DNA of 21,687 nucleotides from Bacillota bacterium (GTDB lineage: Bacteria; Bacillota; Clostridia; Lachnospirales; Lachnospiraceae). A program made the position numbers and the translations under genes. Below are positions 21,287 to 21,687 of this stretch, piece by piece. The stretch covers positions 1-21,687 of the forward strand of contig JAEWSD010000160.1 in NCBI GenBank assembly GCA_023398615.1, given 5' to 3'. Positions within the stretch are counted from its first letter, which is position 1. Each line of letters starts with the position of its first letter. The notes beneath the pieces were generated by a model. That model searched no databases. It was given only the letters and a program-made list of their open reading frames with translations, and was not told where the DNA came from.

Positions 21287-21687
21287 ATGGCAAAGAGGAC
21301 GAAGAGATTAATTGAAGATTTGCAGACGGAGGATGCCGTAAGAATCAATAAATACCTTAGTGATGCGGGGGTATGTTCGAGAAGGGAAGCCGACCGTTTC
21401 ATTACGGCTGGCGAAGTTGCGGTGGACGGAATAACCGCCGAGCTCGGAACGAAGGTAAGGAAAGGCCAAAAGGTGGTATTCCGGGGCAAACCGGTTAATG
21501 AGGATGAGCAATTAGTTCTTATTGCATTCAATAAACCCCGTGGTATCGTTTGTACCACCGACACGAATGAAAAGGATAATATTATAGATTACATTAACTA
21601 CGGGAAAAGGATCTATCCGATAGGAAGGCTGGATAAGGATTCGGAAGGGCTTATTCTGCTTACAAATGACGGTAATATCGTTAATAA
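21287..21687 (+). CDS. rluF: 23S rRNA pseudouridine synthase RluF (3' truncated)
   Basis: The first 133 residues of an RsuA/RluB-family pseudouridine synthase; the gene runs off the window. An S4 RNA-binding domain comes first (INKYLSDAGVCSRREADRFI, with VAVDG), then the catalytic domain with NKPRGIVCTTD and the active-site motif GRLDKDSEGLILLTNDG, whose Asp attacks the uridine. The segments CSRREADR, NKPRGIV, the DNI-DYIN region and KRIYPIGRLDKDS follow the E. coli RluF sequence closely as I remember it, so RluF (modifies U2604 of 23S rRNA in E. coli, and position 35 of tRNA-Tyr) is preferred over RluB or RsuA. The start is ATG 21287 with GGAAGG seven bases before it; the in-frame ATG 21269 lacks a ribosome binding site. 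Confidence 0.88.
   Translation, partial: MAKRTKRLIEDLQTEDAVRINKYLSDAGVCSRREADRFITAGEVAVDGITAELGTKVRKGQKVVFRGKPVNEDEQLVLIAFNKPRGIVCTTDTNEKDNIIDYINYGKRIYPIGRLDKDSEGLILLTNDGNIVN

Noticed and set aside
1..21687. CRISPR array or direct-repeat spacer structure
   Set aside because: No regularly spaced direct repeats of 20-40 bases were seen, and no Cas-like protein is encoded.

Overview
The window looks like chromosomal DNA of an anaerobic clostridium, most likely of the family Lachnospiraceae. The signs are moderate-GC DNA with Gram-positive AGGAGG-type ribosome binding sites, families that I know mainly from Lachnospiraceae (a DUF5057-like surface protein, DUF5688), a TPTPVPTATP linker in a secreted protein, and an NfnAB electron-bifurcating transhydrogenase. 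No phage, transposase, integrase, CRISPR array or rRNA is visible. The species assignment is inference from protein style, not from a marker gene.

Layout. 1-2528 (+): the 3' end of a large DUF5057-like secreted protein, a GtrA membrane protein, an easily missed 44-residue membrane peptide gene (1206-1340) three bases ahead of an unknown three-helix membrane protein, and a GNAT acetyltransferase. 2534-4087 (-): an ABC-F ATPase. 4088-4775: a gene-free interval filled with palindromic repeat DNA (two related MITE-like elements and a remnant) ending in a promoter. 4776-5267 (+): a CYTH-domain protein. 5307-8351 (-): a two-component system, an OmpR-type regulator followed by a six-helix sensor kinase, with a probable autoregulatory direct repeat upstream. 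8716-11088 (+): nfnA-nfnB. 11089-12956: a structured intergenic element and then a membrane-bound GGDEF-EAL c-di-GMP protein. 13108-15101 (+): a YhhN-like membrane protein and a DUF5688 protein. 15132-17271: a divergent pair, an AraC/GyrI-like regulator (-) and a lipoprotein esterase (+), whose promoters overlap on one 10-bp palindrome. 17400-19249 (+): a DUF2804 protein and an AAC(3)/YokD-family acetyltransferase, overlapping. 19339-20049 (+): a DUF421/YetF membrane protein. 20054-20126 (-): tRNA-Arg(CCG). 20370-21122 (+): a secreted protein of unknown function. 21287-end (+): the start of rluF.

How it fits together. The window is mostly housekeeping and signalling genes in short transcription units, not one dedicated accessory system. 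NfnAB links ferredoxin, NADH and NADPH pools. The two-component system and the AraC regulator are local sensors. The GGDEF-EAL protein sets c-di-GMP. I did not find a convincing new multi-gene system. The parts most worth a second look are the modular palindromic repeats at 4115-4681 and 9638-9665, the overlapping divergent promoters at 16056-16104, the tandem operator-like repeats at 8450-8468, the structured element at 11140-11226, the 24-bp palindrome in the rluF leader, and the small membrane protein gene at 1206. All start sites given here were chosen by ribosome binding site and conserved N-terminus, and several differ from the longest open frame.
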